From: Certhia americana
Lineage: Eukaryota > Chordata > Aves > Passeriformes > Certhiidae
Reading direction: 5' to 3'
Length of the DNA: 64,000 bases
NCBI GenBank assembly: GCA_018697195.1
Contig: CM031878.1
Location: 71,931,540 to 71,995,539 of the forward strand
The number at the start of each line of letters is the position of its first letter. Position 1 is the stretch's first letter. The notes below the pieces were generated by a model. The model worked only from the letters and a program-made list of their open reading frames with translations. It ran no database searches and had not been told where the DNA came from. The position numbers and the translations under genes were made by a program. This document shows positions 36,993 to 50,955 of this stretch, piece after piece.

Positions 36993-38244
36993 TAAAATAC
37001 ATATGTAATTAATGTCAACAGCCAGTGATGGCCTTTAGTTGCTCTTATCCTCAAAACAAAGTAATTTCAATTGAAGGAATATCCTCTATAAAGACTATGC
37101 AGAAGGAAAAGCCTTTATACAGACACTATGACATTTCCAATACTTTCACTGGCATTTTGCAATACTTGCAGACTTTCAGACTTCAGAAAATGTTGGAATT
37201 TCCAAGAGAAAGCAATTTGTATTATTTACAGTTGTAGTAATTTACGTCAATGCAGGAAAGACTTTTATTGCAATTATGAAAACTAAGATCATTCTGAAGG
37301 TTACAACTTTCTCTTTCTATAAATACAGCAATACAATTTTTTTAATCTGCTTGACATGGTCAGCAGCTAATGTAAAGCTCAAACCGATGACACAATTTAA
37401 AGCCTAGGCTGTAAGATACAATTTGGTATGGTCTTGAGCTCCATAAGAGAAATACTTGCATTACGTTCTTACTTGCTTCTCTTATAAAACAGTTTTAGTT
37501 TTGGTATGCAGAAGGTATTGCAGGCCTTTATAATCCATTTAGCTCGACAAAAATCTCTGCTAAGCAGAACTATTCAAATGTTTCATTCATGTCTAAATAT
37601 CCAACCACTCTGTCAAAGAAGATTTATACGTTCTCATGACTGTACTTAAGGAGCATTTCATTATTTCTGGGATGCATGCTCCTGAAATGTGTAATTTAAA
37701 CATAATCCCATTTTTGTACCATAAACACTTTCATTACATATCTATTCAGTTGCTCTCGAACTCTCTAAGTAGTTTTAACTCAACATGGACCCAGTGCAAA
37801 AGGCAAGCATTCAAATTTTAAAAATACAACACTGTAGCAAAGTAGCAAACAATATTAATAATAAAGAACAGATGCTAACATACTATCTGTAGAAAAACAC
37901 CAGGTTAATGAGGACTTCTCAGTTTTTCTTACCATTTTTACTATTTACCGCCTGCCTTACAGGCAGGTGCCTTTGCCTATCTCATTACTCCTGTGCTTGG
38001 AAGACTGTAGACTGCCATAATTCCTATAAGGTAGTAATTCCCATCAGGCAATAAAATGGATAAAAAATAAAGGTAACTACCCTCTGTCATTTCCACATTC
38101 AGAAAGAGGCCCATAGGATCAGGACTAAAGCATAAGAGATATTCAGCAAGAGTGCCTCTTTTATCTATTTTTTTTTTCACTTATCTACTTTTTTTGCATG
38201 TAAAGTGTAGTCTTTAAGAACAGAAACATTAGCACAAGCATCAC

Positions 38245-38585
38245 CATAGGATTTTTTACATTGGAAAAGACATCAATGACAATTAAGTCCAACTGGACAC
38301 CAAACACTGCCAAGTCCACTGCTAAACCATATCCCCAAACTTCCTATCTAACAAGTCTTTTAAGTGCTTCCTGGGATGGTGACACAACCACTTTACCGGC
38401 AGCCTGTTCCTCTATCTTACAGTCCTTTTGGTGAAGGAATTTTCCATTCTAAACCTCTCACTGGAGCACATCTTGAGAGCCATTTCTGCTTGTTCTGTCT
38501 GTTGCTTGCTAGTTTAGAGAAGACACCAACACCCACCTCACTATAACCTCTTTTCAGGTAGTTGTAGAGAGTGAGAAGGTCTTCC
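38245..38585 (-). mobile_element. CR1 LINE 3'-end fragment (another subfamily)
   Basis: Reverse orientation, with ACATTGGAAAAGACATCAATGAC, CACTGCCAAGTCCACTGCTAAACCATATCCC, TTTTGGTGAAGGAATTTT and TTTTCAGGTAGTTGTAGAGAGTGAGAAGG. Its wording differs from the other CR1 copies here, so it belongs to a different subfamily. Confidence 0.9.
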
Positions 38586-39333
38586 TATACGTGGCATGAG
38601 CTGTGTTGGATTCATGTCAAGATTTTGGTAGAGAGTAAGCTGCAAGAGTTGTTCCCAGTGAATATGCCCAGAAAGGTGCTGCAGCCTGCAGAGAGCACAC
38701 ACACTGAGGGAGAGGGAAAAGTGAGGAGGAGGGAGTGGCAGAAAGGAACTGCTATGGACATGCTGCAAAGCTTAAGTCTACAGTATCCAAAGAAAAAAAA
38801 ATAGCCAGAAAGAATGTTATCTAAATTATATTGAGAAATCTGGAATCTGATATGGTACAGTACAGTTTCAGATGGAAATTGGCACATGTTCTGTTAGTGA
38901 GCACTAATTACTTTCACACACACAGAATGAACAAAAGCTGTGACAGGCTGATAATCTCTGCCTGCATCTAGTCATCCTTGATTGAGGTAAGAAGCAAAAA
39001 CATGCATTTAGTTTGATAGCATAATGACACCAAAGCATACTCACTAAAAAATTACCTGAATAAAGAACTATAACCTGTAAACAGTTTTATATTATTTGGG
39101 AAGTGGCAAAACACAGTTGATATCTGAGATAGAAAGAATTGTTCTTTGTGAACAAGCACTAGAGAGTGCCATATCTGTTGTATATAATTAAACAGTTTTA
39201 TAAAAGCAACAGAAGTAAGTTGTATTTTATAACTTTGAAAGTAAAGCTACAGATTTCACAAGTGGTCCATTTAATTTCTGATCAAAACTACTGAACTGCA
39301 GGAGGGCTGGCAAATCTATCCCTATACTGAGAT

Positions 39334-40150
39334 TTCATAGAATCATAGAACCATAAAATCACAGCATACGCTGAATTGCAAGGGACCCACAAGGATCATT
39401 GATTCAATTCCTGTCCCTGTTCAGGACACCCCAAGAGTCACATCATGTGCCTGCGAGTATCGACCAAATGCTTATTTAACTTAACAGGTTTGGTGTTGTG
39501 ACCACTTCTCTTGGGAGCCTGTTCCAGCACCCAACCACCATCAGGGTGAAAAAGCTTATCCTGGTATCTAACATAAACATCCCTGACACAGCTTCAGGCC
39601 ATTCCCCTGGGTGCTGTCACTGTCACCACAGGGAAGAGATCAGTGCCTGTTGCTCCTCTTTCCTCCACAAGAAGTTGTAACTGCAGTGAGCTCTCCCCTC
39701 AGTCTCCTTCTTCTCCAGGCTGCACAGACCAAGTGACCTCAGCCACTCCTCACACGGCTTCCCCTCAAGGCCCTTCACCATCCTCGTGCCCTCCTTTGGA
39801 CACTCCCTAACAGCTCAGTGACTTTTTTGTGCTGTGTCACCCAGACCTGCCCCCAGCACTGGAGGTGAGGCTGCCCCAGTGCAGAGCAGAGCAGGACAAT
39901 CCCCTCCCTTGCCCGGCTGTGATGCTGTGCCTGATGTCCCCAGGACATGGGGATCCTCCTGGCTGCCAGGGCACTGCTGGCTCATCTTCAACTTGCCTCT
40001 GACCAGGACCCCCAGGCCTCTTTCCATGGCACTGCTCTCCAGCCTCTCACTCCCCAGTCCGTCCACACATCCAGGTGTAGAACCCCATCCCAGGTGCAGA
40101 ATCTGGCCCTTTGTGTGGTTTGATTTCAGAAAGTGACGCAGATAAATTTC
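39334..40150 (-). mobile_element. CR1 LINE fragment (about 0.8 kb)
   Basis: It opens with the tail TCATAGAATCATAGAACCATAAAATCACAG and continues through the 3' region into ORF2 (CTTCTTCTCCAGGCTGCACAG, GGCCCTTCACCATCCTCGTGCCC, CCAGGTGCAGAATCTGGCCC). It is the longest CR1 in intron 3. Long open frames on both strands here are by-products of its GC-rich composition. Confidence 0.93.
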
Positions 40151-41588
40151 TAATTGTCCACACACAGTCCTAAATGAAAGGGTGGTGGATGTAGAAATAT
40201 ATGCGTCCATTGTCTTGTAAGTGTTCCTTCATTAGAATCTATAATTTTATCATAGCATCCAGAATCACCAAAATGTGAATATTTGCAAGGAGGGAAGGCT
40301 TGAAGATTAGATTACCTTTACAGAAAAGCAAATAAAGGCAAAATCACCCGAACAAAATAGTTACAAAATATAAAATGAAACTTAAAATTATAGTGACAAG
40401 AATTTTTATAAAACTATGGTATCAAAATAATTGAATTTTTTGACATGCTAGACATTGGATATAGTTGTTATCTCTGTTCAATATACACCCAAAATTACTG
40501 CTGAGTTAAACAGTATTATTATACAAAAACAATTATCTACAAAATTTTATTAGTAGCCTAAAAAGAGTGTGAATCTGATAAATTGTATTTTATTCATGCA
40601 TAAGAGACTGTAGCTGTTTTTATCCTAATATTTCCATAGTGAATAGCAAATATAATGCTCAAATATGCTGCAGTTGTTAGAAACAAGTCTATGAACAATG
40701 CAGGGAAAAGACATTAGCACTTTTCTGCCCACCCTTCTACATTCTACTTTTTTGAAGTTCTGTGCCTTTGTACACAGCATTTTAATAGACATCCTTCAAA
40801 TGTAAATGCTGTCATAATTGCAGTTTCAGGAAACCATACTGCACAGTGCATATACAGCTATATAAATTATACCTTAACTTTTTATTCAGGAATAAGTGAT
40901 CACTTAATTGGATTGAAACAAAAGATACCCTAGCTACCCCTCTGTTCTCCCCCACACTATTTATACTTCAACTGCCTTTACCATATCATGTGTACTAACA
41001 ATAATATTCAATTTCCATTGAAGAAAAAGAAAACAGCAAATATTAACAACTCACAAAAGTGTTATTTTTACAATACCACCATGCTCCAAGTACTCATACC
41101 AAACTGTTCACTTCTAGCTTAATCATTTTAGTACATCAAAGAAATCTCAGTATCTGACATTAAAGTAATCAATACCAAAAAAAAGGTCAGAGTTAAAGTC
41201 TTTGAATATTTGGGGTAAAAAAATCCAGATAGCCAATGGAACTCGTCTTTTATTTAAGAAATGCTATCTGAAAAGCCAAGTCACCATGAAGCCACCTCAA
41301 ATTTCAAGTAGAACTAAAATGCCACATTGCAGAAAGAATGGAGAAGACTAGGAAAAAATCACATACTAGCTCTTACAAAACTGGATTAACCCCTTCTCAT
41401 CTTTAGCATTATGGTGTCAATTATATGTTGAAGATAGCAAGTTCTAGAAATCTTTTCAAAGTTGGTTCTTTAGCTTTTCTGCAATATAGGCAAATCAAGA
41501 ATAAGGTAAATGTCATCTACTCAGTTTGCGTGTCAACCACATGAAAAAAGTGCACCCAAGAAGGAACTGAGTAGAGAAAATCCTAAAC

Positions 41589-41622
41589 AAAACAAAACAA
41601 AACAAGACAAAACAAAACAAAA
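41589..41622. repeat. (AAAAC)n microsatellite
   Basis: About seven near-perfect AAAAC units, one interrupted by a G. Confidence 0.9.
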
Positions 41623-44194
41623 GAAAGGCTATATGTTTACTCTGTCATCCAAACACTAAAAAAAAGTTAAAATCCTGATTTCCAGTCTTACTGTCATAAC
41701 CATTGGACATCTAAATATTACACTTCCATTCAGATCATTCCAGTTATTCTGTAGGACACAATTCTGGAGCTCCTTATAAAATCCCTTTGTTCTCCTCATG
41801 TATTTTGGATGCTGATTACAAAGGATAGGAAAAATAACCAAGATACACTTGGACAGCAAACCTGCCTTCCCCTTCAAGTGATGTTCACTGAGAGCTACCC
41901 AGCTGAGATGCATGCACATTTCCCCTTAAAAACAGACCTCTGCTAGCTACTGATTCATAGCTGTCAGTTTGCTGGTTGGCACATCACTGCTAGAACTGCT
42001 GTGACCGAGACTTCCAAAGAAAATCAGCTGCTGTGTACGGCTTAGTTTTCACTTAAATCCATAATGACAATTACTTATGTTCACAAAGGTTGCCTTGAAC
42101 TGTTATAAGTTTTCAGAGCTGTTGCCAAGAGCTGTTGGAACCTCTAAAAATGCAAATATTTCTACTACCATTCTATTATGATTATTTACAGCAGTATGGG
42201 CAACCATCCAGGTTATCACTTGGCCAGGTCTGCTGCATGGTAGGGTTCTACATGTACGCAGAGAAAGAATGTGTGCACCACATCATGCCTCCATCTGCAG
42301 GCACTGTCCATACAAAAGGTCAGTGACAGCAAACATTTTGAGCTGTACTGGTTTATACCCTTCCAAACCATGCGCTTCTGGTGGTAGTGGCAAAGGCCAC
42401 AAATATCAAACAACATCAACAAAAGCAAAGGTATAGCCTTAATGTACTTCAAAACAATGATACTTTTAAAATGTATCAGCAAGCTTCCTGTAATTATTTA
42501 TTTCTTGAAAGTAACAAAGACACAAGTCTTGCCCTGACAGGGGGCAAGGTTGATTAAATTGCCTGTACAGGAGGTACCAAACTGCTTACAGACAGCATGG
42601 CTTTTAAGAAATCCAGAAAACAAACAAGTCCTCTTTAGTTTGATGTGTCATAAAATGTAAGATGAAGCACTGCAATTTGTGGGGCTTTAGAAGTCTCGTT
42701 AGCAGATACTTCTGCCGTAAGAGAAGATCAAGGACCAATACAGTCCTTCCCATTTATAGTAAACACTGAGATGTTTCTCAAAGTCTGCAAAATGCCTGTT
42801 CCTTTGGTTTTAGAAGGAAGGAATGCTGCTTAAAACATTGGGAGAATGTATTTATAGCTAAGAAGAAAAAACATGTAGAATTAACACACTGCAAAGCTGA
42901 AAAACAACTCGTTTCCATCACCCTTCCGTCCTCTTCAGAAGAAGGGCATAAACTCAATGACTGAGCACTCCTAATTTCTACACTGTCATATCCACAGTAC
43001 AAAGGAGGCACATTGCAGATGCTGAAAGAGTTAAGTTCTAGCCCCACACGTGGGTAAGACAGATCACCAAAATGAACATAATGAAAAACATAATTAGTTT
43101 CTATTACTACCTCCAGCGTGGTTTACAGTTAAAAAAAAACTAACAGAATTTGAGCCTGAGATGTTCCACAAGAGATTTGACCTAAAGAGGATCTAAAGTT
43201 TAAACCTAAAGTTTAGACAAACACATCTGGATTCAAACTTGAAGCAGCTTTAATATTGTAATCATCAATTCTAAAAGAATTCAAAGATTTACTAGATGCA
43301 GACTGTACTGACAGCATTCTACCTTATGTGTATCAGTTTGAAGGTTGCTTCATTTTCAGGTTTAACACGAAAGGAGTAAAATTCTCCTGTAGAATTTTAG
43401 AATTTTAATCTAGAAGTTTTTAGATAATTATTAGCGTTATTGTAGAAGACTGAAAGAGAAGCAATGTATTTTTAATGTTTTCTAGTTAAAATACAGGCAG
43501 CACAAAGATATGTAAGCCTCATTCTGTATTACCTTTCATCATTTTTGTATACTCAACTCTACAGAGAGTTTCCTCTAAGGATTTGCCTCAATTTGAGAAC
43601 TAATTTCCTTCACAAGCATTCACAGTTTCTATTTGCTTTACTGAAAATGCATGTAGCAAAACTTCACTGGCATTTGTACCAAGACCTGGTTTCTAAGATT
43701 TTAGCTTCATCTAATGAAGATTAAAGATGCTATATGGGAATCCAATAATTACCAAGGTCTCAGAATATTAGAAAAAAACAATTCAAAAATTCTGAAAGTT
43801 ATGCTTTCTTATGATTAATTTTAATAGGAAAAAGGAAGTGATATTTTTTTTCCACATTTTAATTCTCACCACAAGGCTGCTTTTTCAATTTCCCACACTT
43901 GTGTAAAAACTATTAGTTTTACTTCAGTGACAGTAAATGGTTTGTCAGATAAAGCAAATCAGAAAAGAACAAGACAGACTACCAATACAGACCTAGTATT
44001 AGGAAAGAACAGAACTGGAAACAGCTAAGAGTTTGAAAGTAACCATCTGAAGACAGCTCACTTCAAGAGCACAGAACTGAGACTGTAACCTAAAGGAAGA
44101 ATATCAAGTGTTTCTGACTATCTTTGGAAATCAGAAGCATGTATCAAAAGTGAGTGTGCACACTTGAAATAAAAATTAAGAACACTGTTGGCTA

Positions 44195-44275
44195 TAAAAA
44201 TTATATATATATAAATATAAATATAAAAAATATATATATTTTATATATAAAATATATCTGAAATATATATTCCTA
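44195..44275. repeat. AT-only tract with 24-bp perfect palindrome
   Basis: TA-rich sequence almost free of G and C. Positions 44234-44257 form a perfect 24-bp palindrome (ATATATTTTATA and its mirror complement). On the DTWD2 strand the tract begins about 44 nt inside intron 3 after exon 3. Such tracts can extrude cruciforms and vary in length. Confidence 0.9.
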
Positions 44276-44318
44276 TAATTTACAGAGAACCTGGAAATGC
44301 ACAAACAATCCTGCTCAC

Positions 44319-44413
44319 CTGTCTTCGTTAAAACGTCGACCAACCAGAATTTTACATTTGTCTGGAGGAAGACAAGCCGCTAGCAAAGGTACCGTTCTTA
44401 ACACTCGACTTTC
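44319..44413 (-). CDS. DTWD2: DTWD2 exon 3
   Basis: A 95-nt exon too short for a start-to-stop ORF search. The acceptor is CTTTTCTTTTTTTACAG above 44413 and the donor is GACAG|GTGAGC at 44318. It reads [20 protein letters not shown], then [11 protein letters not shown], and leaves two bases (AG) that join the first base of exon 4 as arginine. [12 protein letters not shown] and the VGRRF stretch are conserved DTWD2 blocks in the N-terminal half of the domain, just after the QHPAE segment. Splice phases agree with both neighbours. No defects were seen. Confidence 0.95.
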
Positions 44414-46495
44414 CTGTAAAAAAAGAAAAGTCACTTTTTAACAAAATCAAGAAAGGCCTCTATGAATTGTTTATGTTTTCATTTTTTATTAAATTCTGTT
44501 GACCTCAGATAGAGAAAAAATGTATCAGGTAACAGGACAAAGTAATCTTCAGAAAAAGAAAACCCAATCTTGATGTTACAAATTGTATTGCTTTGATTGA
44601 CAATATTGAACTCAGTCTCAACTAAGCTATGATCATCATCTTGAACTAGGCTATCAGTATAAAAAACAGTACCAAAACTTCAGCAAAAATCACAGAATTA
44701 ACATAAACAGTGGGGAAAAAAACTCATTAGCATTAATGTAATAGTATCAGGATCAGTAGAAAACTAGGCAGGGCTCAATTTCCACAAACAGATGCTTAAT
44801 AAAAAAGCAGGGGTTTCATGAGAACAGAGGGTGTGAAATGCAAACACTCAGCTGTCACTTCATTTCAGAGTAACCTGGACAATGACACATACACTGCCAC
44901 AAAGACTCTGTCTCCTGCTACTCAGGCTGTGGTGACCAGGCACCTGTTTACATCTTTGTGCCACAGATGAGGAAGGTGACCACCACATCTGGGTGGGGAG
45001 CAGGGGCTCTTCATTTCTCAGAGAGCATTAAAGACACCTGTGTTGAAGCAGGACTTCACAAAATGGAGGAAGAAGGAAGTAATGACTGCTGAAGCAAACC
45101 ATCTACTCCTTAAACAAAGCAATATATTTCTGTGCATCATTTAGCAGAGTTGGCAATGAATTTTTGTCTAGACAGTAATTTAAGCTTCAGTTTGTAAGAT
45201 GTCAAATTTTGTTTTCCCATCAAGGAAGCAAAAGCTTAGTTTTATGTTGCACTTAGTGAAGACAGCAAGCCAACACCAAAAATCGAAGTTTCAGTTTCTT
45301 TATTTGTCATTAGAAGTCAGGTAAGAATCATGAAAGCCCTAAACCCAGTAAAAGAAATGAGTTCTTACAATATTCTCAACCTGGGAATCTCATGATTCAG
45401 AATATGAACATCCAAACATCAGTCCCTAAACCATGGGATTAATTAGTGAAACCCAGGAGTAGGGGGCAGGGTTTGGTTTCCCTTTTAAGAGCCATATCTC
45501 AACAACACAGTATTTTTGAACACATGAGACCCTGATTAACTCATTCTGGGCATATGTTACTTTCACAAATATCAATGCACAGCTGCCTGCACTCTCACAT
45601 TGTCTTGCTACCAAAGTACTATTAAAATAGTTTTCTGAAGATTTACTACTGTTGCCTAAAACTCTTATTAATTTTGCTTTCTCTGAACCTTATCTACTGA
45701 TCTTCTAAAAATAAAACCTCATGGAGCTGAAGGAGTAGTTGCTACATCCACCACCATTTCTCATGGCAGCAGCAGCGTGATGTCTCCTTGAGACAGATGA
45801 TGATCAAAGTAACTTGGGAGTGAAGTGCCAGCAATGGGAGGAAGAAATATCCTTCAAACTGATTTCTTCTACCTCAGCAAAGCTGAATAAGCCATCAACA
45901 GTGGTACAGCATTATTCGTCTTTATTTTATGATAATTAAATAACATTCCAATTCAGTAGTCAGACGCCTCCCTTCTTCATAAGAATTTAAGAAATGGTAA
46001 TAAAGGAACTGGAAGAAAATCAACTATTTGTCTCTGATAAGTAAAACCAAAAGAGCTGTCATCAGTCAAGAGAAAGTTATTCAACTGCTCCCTCCAATGT
46101 CATATCCTTATTTTTGAATTATCTTTCCTATCAAAGAAATACATTCTCTTACCAACATAGGAAATGGAATTTTCCAATCTAAAAACAATGGAAGCTAAAT
46201 AAATAGGTAGCTAAAACATAAAATGCAAAGCAGAAATTAATTGATAACAGAAAGTTAAGAGCTAAAACAAACTAACACTTAAAAAAGGTTTGTTTATAAT
46301 TTTCCTCATTAAAGAATTTGTATTTATCCAGTCTATATATAACATTATCATACCAGCAATTTTCTATTTACTGGTTTGAAAGTGAGAATTTACTCTCCTT
46401 TGTTCTTCTCAGTGTCCTAACAGTCATTTCCAACTCTGTTCATTCATTATTTGACCACTGAAGTACATAGATAGAAATAGGACTAAAGGACTTAT

Positions 46496-46985
46496 ATGGT
46501 GGGCTGACCTTGGCTGGCCTCTTGGTGCCCACCAATCACCCTCCCTTCTCAGTGGAATGGGGTGGGGAAATAGGATGTAAATTAATTTGTGGGTTGAAAA
46601 GGCCATGGGGCAGAAGCAAAGGAAAAGAAATATATTTACCTCTCCATTTCCCATCACCAAGCAAAGTGCAGACACTTCCTGGGAAATAGGGCCTCAGCAC
46701 GTCATAATTCCTATACAACGCTTGATGAGAGATGCCATTCAACACCCACCTCCTCCAGCTCTTACTGTGCTGTCACATGGTATGGAATAACCCCTTGGTC
46801 AGCCTTGGCTGTTTCAGCTACATGCCCTCCAATCCCTTGCCCACACCCAGGCTATTGGCCTTTGAAGGCATTCTTGCAGGCACAGCCCTGATGCTGCGTG
46901 AGCACTGCTCAGCAGTAGTCCAAACAATGGGGGCACAGATCTCTGAGACCTGCAGCATGAAATGTTCCTTCCAGACTCAAAGCAA
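46496..46985 (-). mobile_element. ERV-L-like LTR, diverged, minus orientation
   Basis: The plus strand reads the reverse of the avian ERV-L LTR. It starts TGGTGGGCTGACCTTGGCTGGCC (the reversed GGTTAAACCAC end), has GTAAATTAATTTGTGGGTTGA (reversed TTTA...CAACCCAC), then GGTATGGAATAACCCCTTGGTCAGC and GAGCACTGCTCAGCAGTAG. The far end, near 46985, has decayed into flanking sequence. No internal retroviral genes adjoin it, so it is a solo LTR relic. Confidence 0.75.
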
Positions 46986-49900
46986 TTTACTTTTGCACTG
47001 TGGGTTTGGTTTCTTTTTTTTCGTTTTCTGGGAATTTGTGGTAATTTTGGTTACTGGAGTATTATCCATCTACAATGAAATGACAGTTCAAACTAACACA
47101 AATATTTATTAAAGCCAGTAGGTATGTATTTCCTTCATGTTTGCTTATGAATTTTTAGGGCAAGAATTTCCCCCTCACATTTCTTATAGTTCACTAAGAC
47201 ATACTATATGAAAGAGATATTTTAATGAGCAACTCAAAGCTAATTACTTGCATTAGATCAATATACAAAATTATTAAAGACACAAAGTCTAAATTTTCTT
47301 CTCAGATGTGTAACACGGAAAATTCTTACAGAAAGAAAGGCAGGCAACAAGAAACTTAAACAGATACCCTCTGCTATGCTTTGGGTTTTTGTCCTTTTGA
47401 GTTACACGTATTTCTCAGGTTTTGAAAAGTACATAATGGCCTACGTCCTACTTGCAATCACTTCACAAATAATCAAAGGCAAAGATAAGACAAAAACGGA
47501 GTTTAATACCTAGCTATGCCACTGACGTATGGATTGTAACAGCAGGCATAAAAAAGGAAAAATGACAAAATTATTTATATATATATATATATGTATACCT
47601 ATATGCAAAGAAGAAAAATAAATTAGACTGAGCAAATAACTCCATCACATTTGCCTTGATGCTGGGCTTCTGTGTTTTTAGTTTTTAAATTATTTTCATG
47701 ATGAGCAATGGCACAATAACACTGATCTAAAAACAAGTATTTACACCTTGATATGGAATGCTGCATTATCCTTGGGTTCCTTCACAAATAAAAACCTAAA
47801 TAATTCATGTAGCTATTATGCAAAATGGAAGTTTGACAGTAAGATTTCTCACACGTGATCTGCTGTTCTACAATAAGGGATTCCTCTTCTTTTCACAATA
47901 CCTGATATGTGTACAGATCTATCTGGCAGCTTGTATAGTGTGAATGTGAAGACATTAGTCACATTAATCAGAACACAGGAAATGTTTTTCCTGACTTTTC
48001 ACATTACTGTCTTGCCTCTCAAGACCAGTCTCAATAACATCATTTGACCATAGCTGAAGGCTTTCTCCAATGCACTGCAGACTTCCAAAGCCAGTAATGA
48101 AGCACACGAGGGATGACAGTTAGGACTGAGATGCAGCAGGGGAAAGATAATATCTACCTTAGTTTAATGGGATATTTTTGAAACAGACTGTTAAGTGTAT
48201 CTGTAATGCAATGGCAGACTGAAGGATCAGATACAGTCCAGAAGGCACATCTGCTTTCAAGACTGATTGTCTATTGAGTATGAGCAACTACAATCAAAGG
48301 GAACTTACCTTTTGCCATATACGGCTCTGCAGTTATGCAATCAAAAGCACCACCTGAGACCAACCAAGATAACACTTCCAAAAATCATTGTACGATGTTC
48401 ATAGCTTCTTACCATTTAAAAGAACTTATCTCTGATAAGCCAAGGGCCTTCATAGTTGGATATTTACCATAGTGGTCTTCTAACACTAGTTTATTGTATG
48501 AATTATCGCTATGTAATATAGAGTAATGGAGAACTTGCATCCCATTGTAGCAGACAGCTGTTGTGATTGCTAAATAAAAAATTGTAGATAGCCTTCCACA
48601 CAGACACAGGAATGGTGTATTAAATCTAGAAAAATCTGTGAACTTTTTCTAATACTCTCCACTATGAACAGGAAATTCAACACAATTAAAATGCCAATTC
48701 AATATCTCTGGCATATTTTTAAATTCCTTTTTCTCAGCAAGTAACTTCAGTATATGTGGGAATTGAGAATTCTGAGAAATATCCCTTTGCATGTTTAAGG
48801 GATTTTAAAATCTCTGATAAACAGTGTTTTTAACCTTTGTACATGGAAAAAGGGCTTTTTAAGCTCTGGAATGAAGCAGAGTTTTCAAGAGTGTGTTTTA
48901 GATAGTAAAATAGTGTGTAGTGCATCACAGAGTGAGGATTTTAGATATATGGGGGTTTTAGGATGGCAGACAGGTGAAGGCAAGATGGAGAAAGCCTCGT
49001 GGTTTCTGGGCTTCCTCCTTTTTCCTCATCTGCCCCATGTTCTGCTGTGGAGGTAGCAGGTTATGGTTGGCTTAGAGTAGAGTTTGACTTTCTAACGAAT
49101 AATAGCTATTGGAAAATTATTGCAAATATTGCTTCCGTAGTTTTTAATATAAAAGATACACACCACCCTGAAGGCAGAGAATGTGCCTGAAACTGACCTG
49201 CAGTGCAGATCTCTGCTGGTCAGGAGAAAGAATGTTAGAGATAAGAAAAAATAAACAATTAATGAAACATCAGAAGAGATGGATCTGTTCCATCTCCAAA
49301 GTTCTTCAAAGTCTCTGGCTGGGGAAAAAGATTTGAACATTCTCAGGTCTCAGTGTAGAAAACCATCGAGTTTTTTCAAATACTGAAACCATCACTTTCT
49401 CAGGTGAAAGAAAACTATCATCAAAAATATTTTTATAAAAGCACGAGAAGAATATATTTAGGTACTTTTAAAATAAGAAGTAACATGAAAGAGTACTCCT
49501 ATTATACACAGTCCATTAAAAATCAGTTCTCCCATTTAGGGCCCAAATATGTCATGGCTTCTGTTTTATCTCCCTGCGAAAGATGACTTTCTTTAAATTG
49601 GATTTTTTTGTATCCTGCTTTAATTCCTTCAGGAAATGACTTTGCATGTTGATTGAGCAACTGTGTAATGTCAATCGCTGGAACATGCAAGTACAGTTTT
49701 CTGAATTCCACAGTCTAATTTGCAGACCCAACATCTACCAGATCTGTGTAACTGTGGTTCAATTTCTAAATGCCTTATAAGCCACCTCCATAGGCCACTG
49801 TCAACCAAAGAGAAAAACAACAATGTATTTTCTCCTATTGGTAAACCAAAATATACTGTTCTGAAGCTGAACTGTAGTTTTTCATTGCGGAAATAGCTAA

Positions 49901-50029
49901 GGTCATCACTAAGATGAATAGCTTAATTCATATTTTTAACAGAACTAGCATCAATAAAAATCACTGGTGTAATCAAAATACATTTCTCCATGGATCAACT
50001 CTAAGCACCTCAGTGAGACACTGTGTTTA

Positions 50030-50125
50030 CAGAAACACAGAATCAGAGAATACACTGAATTGGAACAGACCCATGAGGATCACCAAGTCCAACTCCTGGA
50101 CTTGCACAGGATAGCCCACAATATG
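50030..50125 (-). mobile_element. CR1 3'-tail remnant
   Basis: ACACAGAATCAGAGAATACACTGAATTGG, then CCATGAGGATCACCAAGTCCAACTCC, is the reversed end of a CR1. Only about 95 bp survive. Confidence 0.8.
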
Positions 50126-50367
50126 CCCATATGTCATTTAATGTTATTTAACAATAATGTTATTTCATTCTTACAATTTGCACAAAGGCAAGTAGACTTC
50201 AATTCTAGTAGGGCTATACAGTTGGGACGTCTTGCATGCGTGGGATTACAGAAATAAAGTATGATATCAGAAGATACAATAATTCAGAAGAACTAAACAA
50301 CAAATATAGCAACTCAGATGAACTGGCGTTCAGTCATGAAGTTTTAAAGGAAAAGTCATTACAAGAT

Positions 50368-50955
50368 TGCCCTGGTTTTGGCTGAGATATAATTAATTTC
50401 TTGCCAGTAGCTGAAACAATGCTGTGTTTTGGATCCAGAAAGAGAATAATGTTGATAGCAACAACAAAAATATCAGTGTATTAAGTAGTTTACCCTAAGC
50501 CAAGGACTTCTCAAATGTCTCATGTTCCACCAGTGAGGAGCTGCACAAGACATCTTGAGGGAGCATGTCCAGGTCAGATTACTTAAACTGGGTAAATACG
50601 GATATTTCACACCACAGAATATCATGCCAAATGTTTAAACAGGGGATGGCCAGAACCTGCCAATTGCTGCTTAGAGATGAGCTGGGCACCAGCAGGTGGT
50701 GAGCACTGTATTGTGCATCATTTGTTATTATTAATATTTTTATTATTATTATTATTTTTATTATTAATAATAATATTAGGAGTAGTAGTACTGTATTTCA
50801 CTTTGTTTAATTTATTAAACTGTTCTTGTCTCTCTCACAGAAAGTTTTACCTTTTCCCCCTCTGCTTCTCATCCCCATCCCATCTGGTGGAGGGGTGGTA
50901 AAAATATGGTGGTACTGTGTGGTACTCAGCTGATGGCTGGGGTCGAAGTAAGACA
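50368..50955 (+). mobile_element. ERV-L-like LTR with internal TTA expansion
   Basis: It begins TGCCCTGGTTTTGGCTGAGATATAATTAATTTC, the typical start of the family. It has GGGCACCAGCAGGTGGTGAGC, ATTAAACTGTTCTTGTCTC, CCCCATCCCATCTGG and CTGATGGCTGGGGTCGAAG near the end. A (TTA)n/(TAA)n run at 50725-50777 sits inside it. Its right end is only about 90 bp from DTWD2 exon 2, in antisense orientation to that gene. A target-site duplication was not clear. Confidence 0.85.
50725..50777. repeat. (TTA)n / (TAA)n microsatellite inside an LTR
   Basis: Imperfect TTA units that turn into TAATAA units, making the tract partly self-complementary. It lies upstream of the ATTAAACTG region of the LTR, so it arose inside the element. 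Confidence 0.9.

Larger units (their letters stand above)
33831..44318 (-). other. DTWD2 intron 3 (10.5 kb)
   Basis: Bounded by GT (44318-44317, minus strand) and AG (33832-33831). It carries CR1 relics at 34574, 36431, 38245 and 39334. Stretches 35110-36420, 37000-38240, 38590-39330 and 40160-44190 are AT-rich with nothing recognised apart from an AAAAC repeat at about 41589-41622. Confidence 0.9.

Noticed and set aside
39815..40210. 131-codon minus-strand frame
   Set aside because: It lies over the CR1 fragment at 39334-40150. The frame follows GC-rich composition of the repeat.
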